NCBI GenBank assembly: GCA_030704615.1
Contig: CM060732.1
Coordinates: 61,611,053-61,671,052 of the forward strand
Direction: 5' to 3'
Source of the DNA: Takakia lepidozioides
Lineage: Eukaryota; Streptophyta; Takakiopsida; Takakiales; Takakiaceae
DNA length: 60,000 bases
Shown here in pieces: positions 19,760 to 29,189 of this stretch. The notes beneath the pieces are model-generated. The model saw only the letters and a list, made by a program, of their open reading frames with translations. It was not told the origin of the DNA and did not search any database. The position numbers and the translations under genes are program-made. How positions within the stretch are numbered: position 1 is the stretch's first letter; every line of letters starts with the position of its first letter.

Positions 19760-21264
19760 TAGTAACAATAGTAACATAGTTCTTCACCATTGGGTCCTCG
19801 CCCTTGGTCTGCTCTTGGATTATTTCTGTAATCCAGATTCCCGGGCTGGTAATTCCCCCTTGGATTACCCTGATAGTTGCCTCTGGAATTTCCTTGGTAA
19901 TTCCCTCTTGAATTACCTCTCCCTTCCATGCCATTGTTATAACCACCAGGCCTACCATAGTGGTCCTGATCACTGTTTCTTCTTGGCTGGGGCTGCACTT
20001 GATGCACCCTTACTTGCCTAGGTTCTCTAGCTGTTGTCCTTCTGTTGTAGTAACAATTCTCAGTAGAATGGTTATCCATTTTACAGATAGTACAGTGTTT
20101 CTCCTTCATGTGGCATTCAGTGGTGGTATGGCCTTCATTCTGGCACTTTGCACACCAAACACCCTTCCTCCAATGTGTTGCAGCCTCTCTGGCATACTTC
20201 TTCAAGATTTCTTCTAATCTTTTCTCATAGTTATCCCTCTTCAACTTCTCCTTTCTCTTACTATTCCTTTTCAGTTCTTGCTCTTCTTCTTCATCTGACT
20301 CATCCTCAGAGTCCTCATCATCCCTTTTCTCTCTCCTGAGCATTCCCAATTGCTCAATTCTGTTTGCAGTTTCAAATGCCTCCTCCACTGTATTATGGGA
20401 TAACATATCCACTTTCTTCTGCAACTCTGATCTTAGTCCACTCACAAACCAAGTCTTTTGTAAACCTGGTGCTGGTACAGCAGCCAGCTTTTTCATCATC
20501 AATTCCATCTTTTCCATATACTCCTCAACAGTTTCATGCTTCTTTTGCTTTAACTGTTGTAAACTTCCATACACTTCATCCTCAGTTTTACTTGTCCTGA
20601 ACCTATTTCGGAATGTTGTATTCAAGCCATTCCAGGTTAGGAAATGATTATCAAGGAATCTCGCATACCATTCACTTGCTTTCTTGATAAGTGAACAAGG
20701 AAACAATCTCATCTTGGCATCATCGCCATTCTCATTGTTCACTATACACATGTGCTCAAATTGGCTAATGTGTACATCGGGATCCCCTTTTCCTGAATAT
20801 ATTGGAAAAGGTGGTTTTGCCCGTGTTGGTTGTAACGCCATCTGTGGCCCTACATTCTGCCCACTGACAGGTGCTTGCACCCTTGCTGGTGCTGGTCCTT
20901 CAAGACCTGTTGTTGTTGTGGTGGATCTTCCACCAAGTGGTGGCCCTTGAGCACTCCCTGCTACTGGCCCCACGATATTCACAGTATTCCCAGCTCCAGT
21001 TGCACTACTTCTCACACTCCCTGTCCCCCCAGAGCCAGATCCAGGCAGCCCGCCTGATCCCCCTGAGCCGACACCTTCGTTGGCCTGTGATCCAAGTGCT
21101 CCACTTATTCCAGGTCCAACGGGTTGGGATGTCCTGGTTGTAGTCTCAACCTCAGCTGTTGGGTCTACTTCTTCATACTCTTCCTCTTCCAATTTCTTCT
21201 CTCTATTTTCATCCTCCAAGTTCTGCCCTTGGGTTTCTTCTTCACTCATGTAACTCAACTGCAA
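19760..21264 (-). CDS. Gag of B2, truncated in the third zinc knuckle
   Basis: One open frame of about 500 codons from LQLSYMSEEETQ, with the Gly-rich N-terminus, the gag core (DPDVHISQFEHMC), a charged linker and two complete CCHC knuckles (CAKCQNEGHTTTEC, CTICKMDNHSTENC). The third knuckle is cut after CYYC, where a deletion joins it to the pre-RT region (19740-19775). The frame is better preserved than B1's. Confidence 0.88.
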
Positions 21265-21279
21265 TGGTGTTGGAGAGTC

Positions 21280-21672
21280 TCAACTCTCCGTTGGCTTTGC
21301 CACATCCTCTCCTCCTTCTTCACCTTCCGCTTCAAAAACTGGAGTTCCTGCTTTTGGTGTTCCATGCCAACTCTTATCAAAGATTTCTGTCAAATCTTTT
21401 ATCCAGGGATGTACCTCAGATCTTTCACCTCGTGATTGATCTTCTTCTTGTACCAATTCCCTTAATCTTTCTTGCAAGGAAAAAGAAGGAGTGGCATCCA
21501 AGTCTAGTTGTTCCGGTATGGGTGATGTACTCTTTGATCTTAATGGTGTGAGAGGTCCAGATGATTCCCCTATGTCTATTCCTCTCTCCCAAAGATATGG
21601 ATAATTAGCTTTCAGATAGCTTTCTCTTTTTGCTGAATATCTCTGGCGTCTAGCTTCTCTTTCATCACTCAT
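21280..21672 (-). CDS. 130-residue ORF upstream of gag (B2 copy)
   Basis: Starts MSDEREARRQRYSAKRES, is highly charged and resembles no known domain. It ends at TGA (21280-21282), is in the same phase as gag, and lies five codons before the gag frame. It may be the N-terminal part of gag separated by a stop. B1 has the same stop. Confidence 0.6.
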   Translation of the reverse strand: MSDEREARRQRYSAKRESYLKANYPYLWERGIDIGESSGPLTPLRSKSTSPIPEQLDLDATPSFSLQERLRELVQEEDQSRGERSEVHPWIKDLTEIFDKSWHGTPKAGTPVFEAEGEEGGEDVAKPTES

Positions 21673-21693
21673 GTCCCATGTCTTTCATTTCTT

Positions 21694-22389
21694 TTAATGT
21701 GGCAATAACCAAAACTCTCTTCTGTAATATCTCTCGTATATGCCTGGGTTTCTTTCAAGCTTCAATGCACCCTTGGCTATACTAGAAGTCTCCGTTACCA
21801 TATAACCATAGGGCAAACAAGTCTGGAAAGCTATTCTTGGTGTGAGTTTGATCCACAAAATATCCTTTGGAATCCAATTCTTTACCAGTACAAGCTCTTC
21901 ATGCATATGAGTATAAACATTCACCTTTCTTTCCTCCCAGCCTTCAAACTCTACTCGCTTAATGGATAGCAATGCTATCACATAAACCAGTGTTGGTAAC
22001 CAACGTGCTCTTCCTCTACATGCCACCTGATAAATCTTTATCACTCCTTTCTCCAGACCCCATTCAGGGTCAGCATCATGCACTCTCTTAAGAATGTTTT
22101 CTTTACAACCATCTGGCAATTCCAAGAACCTCTGAAAGAATCGTTTGGACAATCTTTCCTTCTCAGTTTCACAAGGAATTTGATTCACATCAAATTCTTT
22201 AATTCTCCAACCACCATGATCCCACCAGATGCCTGTCACATCTGGTTGTTCATGACCCAGTTCCCCAGTATGGTCGCCAACTGTCGCGCGGCTTTTACTC
22301 ACCCATCCCTTCGCTATCCGAGGCGGAAACTCCAAGATAGAAGAGTTGGAAATCTCTAAGCACTCAGCCCGCTCAGAACAATCAGTCAT
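21694..22389 (-). CDS. 231-residue ORF of unknown function in the B2 leader
   Basis: Same length and ends as 15288-15983. Differences are mostly single substitutions (for example GFFQRF versus RFFQRF). It starts 22 bp inside the LTR edge. No recognised domain, signal peptide or clear membrane segment; the stretch RWLPTLVYVIALLSIK is hydrophobic but short. Confidence 0.6.
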   Translation of the reverse strand: MTDCSERAECLEISNSSILEFPPRIAKGWVSKSRATVGDHTGELGHEQPDVTGIWWDHGGWRIKEFDVNQIPCETEKERLSKRFFQRFLELPDGCKENILKRVHDADPEWGLEKGVIKIYQVACRGRARWLPTLVYVIALLSIKRVEFEGWEERKVNVYTHMHEELVLVKNWIPKDILWIKLTPRIAFQTCLPYGYMVTETSSIAKGALKLERNPGIYERYYRREFWLLPH

Positions 22390-22410
22390 GACCTACAGCT
22401 AGTGTATCAT

Positions 22411-23244
22411 TGGGGTGTTTCCTATTTGTTTTCCTTCCCGCATTCATGTTAGCTAGTTACCTTACTGTTGGTAATTAAGTATCAGTTTGCTTCAGCAATC
22501 TATCGGATTCCATCAACTCATCCATTCATTCCACAGCTTCACTCAGATCTCTCTACACAGTATGAGTATGAAGTATGTATCAGATTAATATCTATCAAGT
22601 ATCAGGCTGAAGCCATGGAGTCTCTAATCTGCTCTACATTACAACTCTTCTGCTTGCATTCATCAAGCATCAACAGATCGTCCTCCTCCTACTCCGTGCT
22701 CTCCCTCTTTCTGCTCAGAGATGCGCTCTCTGCCTCATTTCCCCCCAGTGATGTCCGAAGTCCCCCCAAGAAGTCATCATTTTCCAGTCCTTGCTCCCGG
22801 CTTTATCTTCCTACCCGTTGTTCTAACCGTTTCCCTCACTAACCGTCATCCGTGAACTAACATGTTCCATTCGCAAATGTTGTTCCCCACAATCGTTCCC
22901 TGTCCTGCTATCCGTTCCCTATGGTCGTGACAGCTGTGTCAAGCTATGAATGGCTGTGTGACTGTGTTGGGCTGTGACGGATGTGTCGGCTTTATCGGAC
23001 TGTGACGGGCTGTGTGGGACTGTGACGAGCTGTGTTGGCTGTGACGGGCTGTGTCGGACTGTGACGGGCTGTGTTGGCTGTGACGAGCTGTGTCGGGCTG
23101 TGTTGGCTGTGACGGGCTGTGTAACCCCCCCCTAAAGTGCGCTGCTGTCACCCCTAAGGCTCCTGTTGGTCTCAGTCTGTGCAAAAATTAAGGGTACCCC
23201 ACAGATCCCGTAAAAGTGCCTAAGTCTCAGACAGTCCTCTAACA
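22411..23244 (-). repeat. 5' LTR of B2
   Basis: 834 bp; the + strand begins TGGGGTG and ends CTCTAACA, i.e. TG...CA ends. It contains the GGCTGTG repeat at 22925-23125 and matches 16004-16853. Confidence 0.85.
22925..23125. repeat. GGCTGTG-type tandem repeat inside the B2 5' LTR
   Basis: Repeated units such as GGCTGTGACG and GGCTGTGTCG, with some spaced by ACTGTGAC. Same family as at 4266 and 16556. Confidence 0.8.
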
Positions 23245-24461
23245 CCAGCACCAGCAAGGGTGCCAACACCTGTCAGTGGGCAGAAGGAAGGGCCACAGAT
23301 GGCGTTACAACCAACACGGGCAAAACCTCTTTTTTCCAATATATTCACGAAAAGGGGATCCCGATGTACACATTAGCCAATTTGAGCACATGTGTATAGT
23401 GAACAGTGAGAATGGCGATGATGCCAAGATGAGATTGTTTCCTTGTTCACTTATCAAGAAAACAAGTGAATGGTATGCAAGATTCCCTGATAATCATTTC
23501 CTAACCTGGAATGGCTTGAATACAACATTCCGAAATAGGTTCAGGACAAGTAAAACTGAGAATGAAGTGTATGGAAGTTTACAACAGTTAAAGCAAAAGA
23601 AGCATGAAACTGTTGAGGAGTATATGGAAAAGATGGAATTGATGATGAAAAAGCTGGCTGCTGTACCAGCACCAGGTTTACAAAAGACTTGGTTTGTGAG
23701 TGGACTAAGACCAGAGTTGCAGAAGAAAGTGGATATGTTACCCCATAATACAGTGGAGGAGGCATTTGAAATTGCAAACAGAATTGAGCAATTGAGAATG
23801 CTCAGGAGAGAGAAAAGGGATGATGAGGACTCTGAGGATGAGTCAGATGAAGAAGAAGAGCAAGAACTGAAAAGGAATAGTAAGAGAAAGGAGAAGTTGA
23901 AGAGGGATAACTATGAGAAAAGATTAGAAGAAATCTTGAAGAAGTATGCCAGAGAGGCTGCAACACATTGGAGGAAGGGTGTTTGGTGTGTAAAGTGCCA
24001 GAATGAAGGCCATACCACCACTGAATGCCACATGAAGGAGAAACACTGTACTATCTGTAAAATGGATAACCATTCTACTGAGAATTGTTACTACAACAGA
24101 AGGACAACAGCTAGAGAACCTAGGCAAGTAAGGGTGCATCAAGTGCAGCCCCAGCCAAGAAGAAACAGTGATCAGGACCACTATGGTAGGCCTGGTGGTT
24201 ATAACAATGGCATGGAAGGGAGAGGTAATTCAAGAGGGAATTACCAAGGGAATTCCAGAGGCAACTATCAGGGTAATCCAAGGGGGAATTACCAGCTAGG
24301 GAATCAGGATTACAAAAATAATCCAAGAGCAGACCAAGGGCGAGGACCCAATGGTGAAGAACTGTGTTACTATTGTAATCAACTAGGACATCGCAAGGCA
24401 GCCTGTTCATTCTGGATTAGACACCAGAATGAGATGAGAGCTCCTGTGAATGAAGGCCCTG
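23245..24461 (+). pseudogene. Inverted partial gag of the B family (B3)
   Basis: The + strand encodes B-type gag from the PAPARVPTPVSGQ region through three complete CCHC knuckles (CVKCQNEGHTTTEC, CTICKMDNHSTENC, CYYCNQLGHRKAAC) to EMRAPVNEGP. It starts abruptly at the B2 LTR end and stops abruptly at a piece of C-type LTR. A small indel near 23325-23335 shifts the first 30 codons; the rest is open. Confidence 0.85.
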
Positions 24462-24528
24462 CCCCCACCACAGGGGCAGCCCCTCATGTGTCCCGACCCC
24501 CTGCCCTCAAGGCAAAGGGCCGCGACAT
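24462..24528 (-). repeat. Fragment of C-type LTR
   Basis: About 67 bp identical in type to 11848-11914 (outer end of the C LTR), ending GGCCGCGACA. It joins B3 gag to the Helitron-like segment; no other C sequence is next to it. Confidence 0.85.
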
Positions 24529-25103
24529 CACACATGTATTCGCTCTTGCAAATAGCCGTAAAAAAAATCCAAACGATTTATGACGATCTATATTCCGGAC
24601 ATTCAGTCCACAAGAGCTGGAAATTGTTAATTCGATGTTTGAACACAATTGGATCCCAACAAGAGATATCGGCAACAAGGGCAGTCAGTTACCTGATGAA
24701 ATATCCAGACCATTTGACAGACCACCAATTTGCATATTTGCCGTGGTATAGTTTATCGGCATGGATCCGTGAACAAGAACAATTTCGATCGAACGAAGAT
24801 GGAAACAACGATTTGAACAACACACCTGACGATAACGACCCCGAAAACACCTTCGAAATGTTCAAAGTCGAAAGATCCGAACAGAATGATAAGTTGATTA
24901 TGTATAATTTTCACATCGACTACCAGAGCAGGCCACACAAGTTCGGGGAAATGTCACCTTACGAGTTATGCAGCAAATCGTGCAAGGTGAAAAACCCGTA
25001 CTATTACAAATTCATGCATGAACATCCGCAAAGTGACACCCACAGTGTATACGAATCCCAGGTAACCAAAGTGCCAGTAATACAAAGTTACAAAATACCT
25101 TAA
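24529..25103 (+). pseudogene. Helitron protein, conserved region between replicase and helicase
   Basis: Contains SQQEISATRAVSYLMKYPDH, then YLPWYSLSAWIREQEQF and MSPYELCSKSCKVKNPYYY. The first block matches the Q-E-I-S-A...YLLxxPDHYT style that follows the replicase domain in Helitron Rep-helicase proteins. The N-terminal HUH nuclease is absent, cut at the LTR fragment. The frame stops at TAA 25101-25103. Confidence 0.65.
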
Positions 25104-25151
25104 AAAAAAAATGATGCGACAACGTACGCTCGCGCTATTTATATTCTATTC

Positions 25152-25865
25152 ATGCCATGGAGATCCATCCACGACTTAAAGCTAAGATCACAACAAAGTT
25201 GGGAAGACACTCTCGACGAACTATATCCAATATGTTCGGAATTCAACAGGAAAATCATCACAAATATCGACATGCTCCACGAATGCAAAGAATCACGAGA
25301 CTCCGACAGACTGTTACTGAATAACGAAAATCCAGATTTTGATGAGATTCCAGAAGACATCAACATCGACCCCTTATACAATGAGATGCCAGACAAAATG
25401 CACGATGACGATGACGACGATATATATGTGGACGACAATTCAGCGTCGCAACAACATACAGAAGACATAGTCACAAAAAGCCAGAAATTACAAATCGAAT
25501 ATCTCATGTGCAATACAAGCGAAAATCAATATGTGACCGAGGTTACCAACAAGCTCGTTACGGATGCCAACGGAAAAATATCACCACAACACCATACCGC
25601 ACCAAAAATAGGAATGATCCAAACTGAAACAAAAAAATCAAATAGAACCCAAATCAATAAATGGTTGAAAACATTAGGCGAATCCAAAAATCCGCCCACC
25701 GGCATTGACAACGACCTGTACAAGTTTGCAAATGCAACTCAGTCATCCAAAAACATTAACCTCCAACACAAAAATCCAGAATTGAGAGAAATTCCAAAAA
25801 CCGAATCAATGGATATTACAGATGACAATAGGCAAGAGCCTATGAGAAAACTACATACGGCCTAA
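25152..25865 (+). pseudogene. Helitron protein linker segment
   Basis: A 237-residue open frame beginning MPWRSIHDLKLRSQQSWEDT. Acidic stretches (HDDDDDDIYVDDN) and polar sequence predominate. It lies where the helicase N-terminal motifs should be, but no Walker A (GxxGxGKS/T) or Walker B is visible. It may be linker sequence left after an internal deletion. Confidence 0.45.
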
Positions 25866-25875
25866 CACAATCATA

Positions 25876-27603
25876 TTGACCCAGCAAATGAGACAAGCCC
25901 ATGATCTACAATATGCGAAATTGCTACAGAATCTACGTGAAGACAACTTCATCCAAACGGATTTCGAATTATTACAGACAAGATTCATGTCGAACATGAA
26001 AATCAACCTCTTCAACGAACCATGGGATAAAGCAACGTACATTGTACCTCGAAACCAATTAAAGAACGCCATCAATCACCAAATGATAGAATACTACACA
26101 CGTAAATCTAACCACGCATCCTACACCTACAAGAAGCACGCACTCCGCGACGAGTTCCAATTTGCAATCCGACAGACTGTACCCGGGAATAGAAGCCACA
26201 ACCTTCTTCCATTTTTGAGATTGTACAAGGAAATGACAGTCATGCTAACCGACAATTTGTATCCTAGATTGGGGCTTGTAAACGGTGCAGTCGGACAAAT
26301 AGTGGGGATCTCAACAACAGAAGACGATTGGATCGTACGGGAAGATATTTTAATGCACCCGCCAAATCACGTATTAATCGACTTTGGGGAATTCATCAGT
26401 CAACACCAAACATTGAGTAGCATAAATTTAGAAAATCTCCCAGAAAACGTAGTGCCCATCACACCCGTTTCAAGAACGTTCGATTATCACCACATGGAGG
26501 ATGAACTGAAAAAACCAAAGAAATTCAAAATCAGCAGACGTCAATTGCCTCTGATACCCGCATACTGCCTAATCGACTACAAAGGCCAAGGCAAAACTTT
26601 CGACATGATAATCATCGACTTGCAAAAACCACCAGATGGACACCCCTTGAACTTGCACAACATTTACGTCACACTGTCTCGTTTGCGTTCCCTACAAGGA
26701 CTAGTAATACTTCGGGACATTAAGTTCGAAGACATCCAAGGAGCCAAATTCAGGACAGGCTCACTAGAGTTCATGGCTCCACAAGCCGATTGTAATGTCC
26801 AAAAACAAAAATCACATAAGGCCACGAAACACATCAGCACAGTGAATACAAACCTTGCCGCCAAAACACTCCAACCAAGACACACGTACAGAGAAATAAA
26901 AATGCCAACCAATTCTGAAGCCGAACATCCCACACCGATAGAATCAAATGAAATCCAAACTTGCTCAGAATTAGCTCCCACACCGCTCGAAATCATAGAA
27001 ATCGATTCCGAAGACGAACAATCCGACACAGAAAACACAGATTTGCGCCAAGAAACATATTGGCACGAATATCTCCTATTGACAACGCACGACGAACAAA
27101 TCATCTTGGATGGCAATGGATGGTTGTGTGACCAGCATTTGGCGGCCGGGATGCAAATACTATTTGATCAGGAACTGGAAACACAAAACTACCAGCAACA
27201 TGCGTATTCGACTCTATTGGGCAGAACGAAATACACCAAGAAGTGTTTGCAGCACGTGTTCGTCAACAACAACCATTGGATTCTAACAATGATAAATCCG
27301 AACAAAACTAATTGTCAATGTACAGTGTTTGATTCCAGCATGCCCACGGATAAGAAGCTACCGAACGAAATAGAACAACATCTCGCGAAATTAATCCCAG
27401 TCCCACAATTCAATTATTTCTATGCCGATGTCATGCAACAGACTGACGGTTCATCTTGTGGTGTATTTGCAATAGCTTATGCCACGGATATAACATTCGG
27501 ATTAAATCCCGCACATTCCCGATACGCAACATCCACCATGAGAACCCACTTGAGAGATTGCATAAACAATCGAAGAATTGAGCCATTTCCAAAACAACAT
27601 TAA
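25876..27603 (+). CDS. Pif1-type helicase C-terminal half fused to a Ulp1/C48-like cysteine protease
   Basis: A 575-residue open frame. Residues about 1-290 follow the Pif1 helicase: LMLTDNLYPRLGLVNGAVG-type strand, then DYKGQGKTFDMIIIDL (residues 235-250, the SQGxT-like motif V) and YVTLSRLRS (264-272, motif VI with R269). A polar spacer (300-390) with EIDSEDEQSD follows. Residues about 420-575 resemble a ubiquitin-like-specific protease: H467 (NNHWIL), D486 (VFDS), Q521/Q522 and C528 (DGSSCGVFAIAYATD), the H-D-Q-C order of clan CE. Helicases of this type unwind DNA in rolling-circle transposition; the protease role is unknown. The helicase lacks its ATP-binding half. Confidence 0.8.
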   Translation: MTQQMRQAHDLQYAKLLQNLREDNFIQTDFELLQTRFMSNMKINLFNEPWDKATYIVPRNQLKNAINHQMIEYYTRKSNHASYTYKKHALRDEFQFAIRQTVPGNRSHNLLPFLRLYKEMTVMLTDNLYPRLGLVNGAVGQIVGISTTEDDWIVREDILMHPPNHVLIDFGEFISQHQTLSSINLENLPENVVPITPVSRTFDYHHMEDELKKPKKFKISRRQLPLIPAYCLIDYKGQGKTFDMIIIDLQKPPDGHPLNLHNIYVTLSRLRSLQGLVILRDIKFEDIQGAKFRTGSLEFMAPQADCNVQKQKSHKATKHISTVNTNLAAKTLQPRHTYREIKMPTNSEAEHPTPIESNEIQTCSELAPTPLEIIEIDSEDEQSDTENTDLRQETYWHEYLLLTTHDEQIILDGNGWLCDQHLAAGMQILFDQELETQNYQQHAYSTLLGRTKYTKKCLQHVFVNNNHWILTMINPNKTNCQCTVFDSSMPTDKKLPNEIEQHLAKLIPVPQFNYFYADVMQQTDGSSCGVFAIAYATDITFGLNPAHSRYATSTMRTHLRDCINNRRIEPFPKQH

Positions 27604-27760
27604 ATTTAAAATGGTGTAGTGTGCGTGGGATCCAGCCCAATGTTGGGAATGCCATAGGTGTGTGCGTTGGTATTTGTTGTTTCCTTCGAGGCTCAGAGTC
27701 GGGATGCTATGGAGGGCTTGGGTTTCGTTTCTCGGGGGGGGGGGGGGGGTGTGTCTGCAT

Positions 27761-28095
27761 ACCGGGCAGAAAAGGGGGTTCAAATCCCCCTCACTTCTTG
27801 GGCATAGATAGGGGTATGCCTATAACGGTTATACTTTTGCATTGTTCCTCATGTTTTCTGCATAGTATATATTTCCAATAATGAAAAGAAACACTGTATG
27901 CGTGGGGATGACCAATTGAACGTAGTTCTGAGAATTTGTCGCTAGTAGTGCGGAGCAACGCGAAGCCCTAGTTCTAGCGACGACCGAAGGTCGGAAGCTA
28001 GTTTAGAGTAGAGCAGGTATAGGGTGCCATAGTGCCATGTCATCATCGCCACATCATCGTAGCCAGGTCATCGTCGTCGTCAATTTCTTTGGAAT
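27761..28095 (+). repeat. Dispersed repeat, copy 1
   Basis: Starts ACCGGGCAGAAAAGGGGG, includes the palindrome GGGGGTTCAAATCCCCC, then GTCGCTAGTAGTGCGGAGC, CGCGAAGCCCTAGTTCTAGC and the short hairpin CGACCGAAGGTCG. It is shared with 33986-34167, 34456-34810, partly 43577-43631, and inverted at 58310-58600. GTCGCTAG and CTAGCGAC form an 8-bp inverted pair around the CCCTAGT. Confidence 0.75.
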
Positions 28096-28224
28096 CTACC
28101 CGGACGGCCCGCATGAAATATGCCAATAGAAATCGCCGCGCCAACGTCTTTGGAACTGCCCGCAATGCCCGGATCTTGATCTTCTTGAACTGCAGGAGCT
28201 TTGCATTTTCCACCATCGTTCACC

Positions 28225-28325
28225 TTGCAAGCACAGGCATGGAAAGCTTGAAGGAGCAGGGATCAAGTGTGTGTCCAGATTCATCCAAAAAGGCCGGATT
28301 TCAAGCTCCAGATTACCTATGATTC
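28225..28325 (+). repeat. Second dispersed repeat, shared with 35905-35995
   Basis: Both copies read GCATGGA(A/T)AGCT then GAAGGAGCAGGGAT and continue through CCGGA(T/C)TTCAAGCTC to GACCTATGATTC-like sequence. The function is unknown. Copies lie on either side of the first PPR blocks, as if duplicated with them. Confidence 0.6.
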
Positions 28326-28823
28326 GAAAAGACAACAAATGGGGAGGAGTTTCTTGCAGACGGAATCGGAAGCTTTCACTCGTGATTGGGTGGGAAAGAA
28401 GAAAAGTGCAGCTTAGATTACACCTTACTTCCTTGTTTTAGACCTGCACAGTGAGTCTCCATGATTGATTTTCCATGAGCACGAAGGGTATGTCAGGTTG
28501 TGTCTGGTTGCAAAAGTCCCACATCTGCTTGAAGCTAAACCCAAGTTTCAAACCTAATCTTAGATTGACTAGATTGTAATTGTTGTCTGTCCGCCATAAT
28601 CTCCCTGCAACGAGTGTTCACTGGAAACAATAAATGCAAACTGTGAGTCTGACATTCAAAGCTGAAGGTTGCTCTTTTTCCATGTTTCAGCCTTCTTGGT
28701 CATTATTTTTGTGACCATTGTTTTGTTAAACGTGGTGATAATGAAAGAGGGGAGTGCCCATAGACCTGAGCATGAGCCCTTTAAGCAACTTGAAGAAGGA
28801 ATAGCACTTTCTGTCCCAGCAAA

Positions 28824-29186
28824 TTGAGCTCTCTTTCTGTTTTTGCCTATAGATCCATCCTCATCAAAGGCATTCAATTGAACAATTTGCCTGATTTTGG
28901 TGATATCAGGTTGCAGGTTGTTGGATCCCAGCAAAATTCCATATCCAGGAGCAATGGTGCCATTGGGACTGGGCAGATGGGTAGCACACCCAGCGTGAGC
29001 AAGAGTGAAATCCAATTTTGGATGTTGCTTGAATGCAGTTATGGGACTGAGGTGAGTGGGCGGGCTGGTGATCAGAAGCGCAAATTGTCAGACATGCTTG
29101 GACCTCCCTGTAGCAAAGAGGACCTAGAGCTCTTCTATCAAGCATTTTCGGAAATATGGCAGAGACTGGAAAAAGGTATCTTATGA
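28824..29186 (+). other. Unrecognised open frame next to the PPR field
   Basis: A 120-codon frame with KRKLSDMLGPPCSKEDLELF and YQAFSEIWQRLEK. It may include an exon of an unknown gene. No start context or splice partner can be fixed. It runs into the first PPR fragment. Confidence 0.25.
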
Positions 29187-29189
29187 CCA

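Larger units (their letters stand above)
16004..23244 (-). mobile_element. Gypsy element B2
   Basis: Minus-strand order: 5' LTR (23244 to 22411), 231-residue ORF, 130-residue ORF, gag, a deletion removing the third zinc knuckle and the protease, RT, RNase H, integrase, LTR shared with B1. It has LTRs at both ends but lacks a protease. Confidence 0.85.
24529..27972 (+). mobile_element. Helitron-like element segment, 5' truncated
   Basis: Three + strand coding blocks: the region preceding the helicase in Helitron proteins, a linker, and the helicase C-terminal half fused to a cysteine protease. The HUH replication nuclease and the helicase Walker motifs are missing. Base composition differs from the neighbours, with a high share of A and C. 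A possible 3' terminus ending CCCTAGT lies at 27953-27973. Confidence 0.6.
27604..28824. other. Non-coding stretch with repeats after the Helitron-like genes
   Basis: A run of 16 G at 27734-27749, a dispersed repeat at 27761-28095, and a second repeat at about 28225-28325 shared with 35905-35995. No convincing ORF or RNA gene. Confidence 0.5.

Noticed and set aside
24484-27116. Minus-strand frames opposite the helicase-protease gene
   Set aside because: Antisense shadows; no motifs and shorter than the + strand frames.
27761-27800. tRNA gene suggested by GGGGGTTCAAATCCCCC
   Set aside because: It has a B-box-like loop, but no A box, no acceptor stem and no anticodon arm at the right spacing; it is part of a dispersed repeat.
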